This document shows, in pieces, positions 5,813 to 7,919 of a stretch of 7,919 nucleotides of DNA. Within the stretch, counting starts at the first letter, position 1. Each line of letters begins with the position of its first letter. The translations under genes and the position numbers were made by a program. The stretch is from JBLIOB01 sp047639575 (GTDB lineage: Bacteria; Bacteroidota; Bacteroidia; Flavobacteriales_D; Parvicellaceae). Below the pieces are notes generated by a model. It searched no databases, had not been told where the DNA came from, and saw only the letters and a list, made by a program, of their open reading frames with translations. The DNA lies in contig JBLIOB010000196.1 in the NCBI GenBank assembly GCA_047639575.1, forward strand, positions 1-7,919, read 5' to 3'.

Positions 5813-7585
5813 TTACGCTTCTGAAAGCTGTTTGTCATACAGATCCCGATATGATCCTTTGGCGTCAAGCAATTCTTGGTGGCGGCCTCTTTCTATGATT
5901 TTACCATCATCTATTACTATAATTTCATCTGCATGTTGGATAGAAGATATTCTATGGCTAACGATAATGGTGGTCTTGCCAGCCATAATTCTTTTTAAAT
6001 TAGATAGAATTTCCTCTTCCGTTTCTGTGTCTACTGCTGAAAGACAATCATCAAATATTAATATGTTTGGCTGCCGTACCAAAGCACGTGCGATTGATAT
6101 ACGTTGCTTTTGGCCTCCTGATAACGTTATTCCTCTTTCACCTAACACTGTATCGAATTGTTCTTTGAACTCAATAATGTTATGATGAATATGAGCGTCT
6201 TTTGCAGCTTGTACGATCGTTTCAAAATCAACTTCAGTATCTATGCCAAATCGTATGTTGTTTTCAATTGACTCTGAGAATAAAAAGACTTCCTGAGGAA
6301 CGTAACCAATGTTAGACCTAAGAGAGTCCAGGTTAAGTTCAGTAATCTGATGGCCATCGATTAAGATAGATCCAGCCGTAGCATCATATAAACGTCCAAC
6401 TAAATCAGTGATAGTGGATTTGCCGCTTCCTGTTCTACCTATTATAGCTAAGGTTTTCCCAGGTTCTACTTTGAAATCTATTCCTTTTAAAGCTTGTATC
6501 CCTGAGTCTGGATAGGTGAAAGAGACGTTTTTAAATTCGATAGTACCATCTATTTTGTCTGGGGCTAATTCACCCGACACTATTTCAGGTTTTTCATCCA
6601 TGAATTCATTGATTCTTTCTTGAGAAGCAGCAGCTCGCTGAACAATAGAAGTCACCCACCCTATTGAAGCAAACGGCCAAGTAAGCATGTTGACGTAAAT
6701 AACAAATTGGACAATGTCTGCAGAAGTAATTTCTCCATCAATTGTTTGAATCCCGCCAACATATATTGTGATTATTGTGCTGATACCAATTAGCAAAATA
6801 ATAATGGGCATAAATAGCGCGTTGACCAGAACTAGGCTCAATGATCGCTTTTTGTACTCGTTACTTTCGTTGCCAAAATTGTTTAAAGCGTCATGCTGTC
6901 GGTTGTATGATTTTATAACACGTATTCCAGAGAACATTTCCTGAACAAAAGTTGTCAACTTAGATTGTTGTCTTTGTACGAGTTCGCTTCTTTTGTTCAT
7001 CGTACTACTTACTAAATAGATAAGTACTGACATGATAGGTAAAGGAATCAGGGTCCATAGAGTTAATTCCCAACTGGTTTGAACCATGAAAATAAACAAG
7101 ACCACAAATAAGCAGATTAAGTTCATCGTATACATGATTGCAGGGCCTAAATACATCCTCACTTTGGTTACATCTTCAGAAATACGGTTCATTAAATCAC
7201 CTGTATTATTTCGCTTGTAAAAACTCATGCTCAATCGCTGATATTGGTCGAAAATCTCATTTTTCAGATCATATTCTATCTTTCGACTCACAATTATTAT
7301 CGTTTGCCTCATTAAAAACACAAAGATTCCTCTAAGAATTGAAAGTCCTAAATAGACGAATAAAATGTAAATTCCATAGGTTAAAATGGTTTCAGAAAAG
7401 TAAGCTTCTTTATCGATGACATTAGGGTATTCCTTGATGAACTCCGAGAATGCTTCGATTGCATCATGAACTTTTGCCGGAAGAATAGCTTGAATGACGT
7501 TCGAAGCGAGTATGAATAGAAACCCAACTAACAATCTCCATCGGTACTTCCAAAGATACTTGTTAAGATGTGCTAGTGATTTCAT
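5813..7585 (-). CDS. ABC exporter half-transporter (MsbA/MDR type, fused membrane and ATPase domains)
   Basis: This complete 590-residue half-transporter exports an unknown substrate across the inner membrane as a dimer. The membrane domain (about 1-325) has six predicted helices, near 17-37, 68-92, 145-168, 173-195, 253-277 and 290-310, with coupling-helix-like SFYKRNNTGDLMNRISEDV at 121-139. The ATPase domain has Tyr358 (A-loop), GRTGSGKST (383-391, Walker A), Gln431 (Q-loop), LSGGQ (488-492), ILIFDD (508-513, Walker B), SAVD (516-519, D-loop) and His544 (H-loop). Asp513 replaces the usual catalytic Glu. That change marks the degenerate site in some heterodimeric exporters, but no second half-transporter is present here. 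MsbA (lipid A flippase) is one possibility; sequence alone does not show the substrate. The gene is followed after 134 bp by the PUR gene. Confidence 0.94.
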   Translation of the reverse strand: MKSLAHLNKYLWKYRWRLLVGFLFILASNVIQAILPAKVHDAIEAFSEFIKEYPNVIDKEAYFSETILTYGIYILFVYLGLSILRGIFVFLMRQTIIIVSRKIEYDLKNEIFDQYQRLSMSFYKRNNTGDLMNRISEDVTKVRMYLGPAIMYTMNLICLFVVLFIFMVQTSWELTLWTLIPLPIMSVLIYLVSSTMNKRSELVQRQQSKLTTFVQEMFSGIRVIKSYNRQHDALNNFGNESNEYKKRSLSLVLVNALFMPIIILLIGISTIITIYVGGIQTIDGEITSADIVQFVIYVNMLTWPFASIGWVTSIVQRAAASQERINEFMDEKPEIVSGELAPDKIDGTIEFKNVSFTYPDSGIQALKGIDFKVEPGKTLAIIGRTGSGKSTITDLVGRLYDATAGSILIDGHQITELNLDSLRSNIGYVPQEVFLFSESIENNIRFGIDTEVDFETIVQAAKDAHIHHNIIEFKEQFDTVLGERGITLSGGQKQRISIARALVRQPNILIFDDCLSAVDTETEEEILSNLKRIMAGKTTIIVSHRISSIQHADEIIVIDDGKIIERGRHQELLDAKGSYRDLYDKQLSEA

Positions 7586-7660
7586 GCTCTAAATTCATAT
7601 AATTATATTATTTTCGCACCGTTAAAAACAATGCGCTCTTTTCTTTTTTGACTAATCAAA

Positions 7661-7694
7661 TAAGCTAAGGCAAATCTACTGAGTTTTTAGCTTA
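7661..7694. repeat. 8-bp inverted repeat in the divergent spacer ahead of the dehydrogenase
   Basis: TAAGCTAA (7661-7668) and TTAGCTTA (7687-7694) are perfect reverse complements separated by 18 bp. The centre-to-centre distance of 26 bp places the half-sites between two and three helical turns apart. It lies just upstream of the dehydrogenase start and brackets a minus-strand TAGATTTG (7678-7671). It may be an operator or a leader hairpin. Confidence 0.4.
7671..7678 (-). promoter_or_regulatory. Candidate -7 element for the ABC transporter gene
   Basis: TAGATTTG on the minus strand matches TAnnTTTG exactly, about 85 bp upstream of the ABC transporter start. No TTG is found at the expected -33 distance, so support is partial. 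Confidence 0.3.
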
Positions 7695-7708
7695 AACATG
7701 CGAGGAAG

Positions 7709-7919
7709 ATGGATGTTCAATTAATAAAAGAAATTAAGGCTCAAGATTCTCAGGTTTTGGGAACGATGAAGTCCATGGGGCATGAGGAAGTGCTGTTTTG
7801 TAATGACCAGAAAACTGGTTTACAAGCAATCATAGCTATTCACAATACAGTATGCGGCCCAGCATTAGGCGGGACGAGGATGTGGGAGTACAAAAATGAA
7901 GCGGATGCTTTAGAGGATG
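7709..7919 (+). CDS. Leu/Glu/Phe/Val dehydrogenase, N-terminal 70 residues (3' end outside the window)
   Basis: This is the start of an NAD-dependent amino-acid dehydrogenase, most like leucine dehydrogenase, which interconverts branched-chain amino acids and their 2-oxo acids. The visible part belongs to the substrate-binding domain: GHEEVLFCNDQKTGLQAIIA (24-43), then AIHNT (43-47) and GPALGGTRMWEY (50-61), the Gly-rich family signature. The catalytic Lys residues and the NAD-binding domain lie beyond the window, so the choice between Leu, Val and Phe specificity cannot be made. GAGGAAG stands directly before the ATG with unusually short spacing. Overlapping ATGs at 7698 and 7713 are out of frame. 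The gene diverges from the ABC transporter across a 123-bp spacer. Confidence 0.92.
   Translation, partial: MDVQLIKEIKAQDSQVLGTMKSMGHEEVLFCNDQKTGLQAIIAIHNTVCGPALGGTRMWEYKNEADALED

Noticed and set aside
6085..6090. CACGTG, the core of a parS site
   Set aside because: The flanks lack the GTTTC/GAAAC-type arms of parS, and it lies inside the ABC transporter coding sequence.
5784..6185. 133-residue plus-strand open frame opposite the ABC transporter ATPase domain
   Set aside because: It is antisense to the highly conserved Walker B and signature region, so its openness follows from that coding constraint.

Overview
The window is AT-rich chromosomal DNA from a member of the Bacteroidota. I would guess Cytophagales or Flavobacteriales, but the sequence does not settle the order. 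The evidence is a signal peptidase I with a Bacteroidota-type membrane domain in front of the catalytic part, DUF5683 and DUF3276/PUR family proteins (both typical of this phylum), a leucine-dehydrogenase-type enzyme, and promoter elements of the TTTG / TAnnTTTG type in place of the E. coli -35/-10 pattern. No insertion sequence, phage gene, CRISPR array, tRNA or rRNA is visible. It reads as a stable core-genome neighbourhood.

Positions 1-4591 hold six minus-strand genes, transcribed from right to left: a UPF0173 metal-dependent hydrolase, parA, parB, a DUF5683 membrane protein, dapB and lepB (cut by the window start). ParA/ParB overlap by 11 bp, ParB/DUF5683 by 8 bp, and dapB/lepB are separated by 1 nt, so most of this is probably one operon. 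It combines chromosome segregation, the diaminopimelate/lysine pathway and protein export. The only sizeable internal gap, 1492-1605, carries a degenerate 16-bp tandem repeat upstream of dapB.

Positions 4592-4797 are a divergent spacer rich in inverted repeats and TGTTCA/TGAACA half-sites. To its right, a plus-strand NADPH-dependent FMN-reductase-family gene (4798-5316) runs tail-to-tail into a minus-strand DUF3276/PUR nucleic-acid-binding gene (5313-5678). Their stop codons share a 4-bp TTAA.

The PUR gene has the best promoter in the window, with a 13-bp palindrome between its two elements. Upstream of it on the same strand lies a complete ABC exporter half-transporter (5813-7585). It has Asp where most exporters carry the catalytic Glu after Walker B. 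A 123-bp divergent spacer then separates it from the start of a plus-strand Leu/Glu/Phe/Val dehydrogenase, cut by the window end.

No gap between genes exceeds about 210 bp. I do not see a convincing new multi-gene system. The most interesting leads are regulatory: the palindrome inside the PUR promoter and the repeat-dense spacer at 4600-4715.
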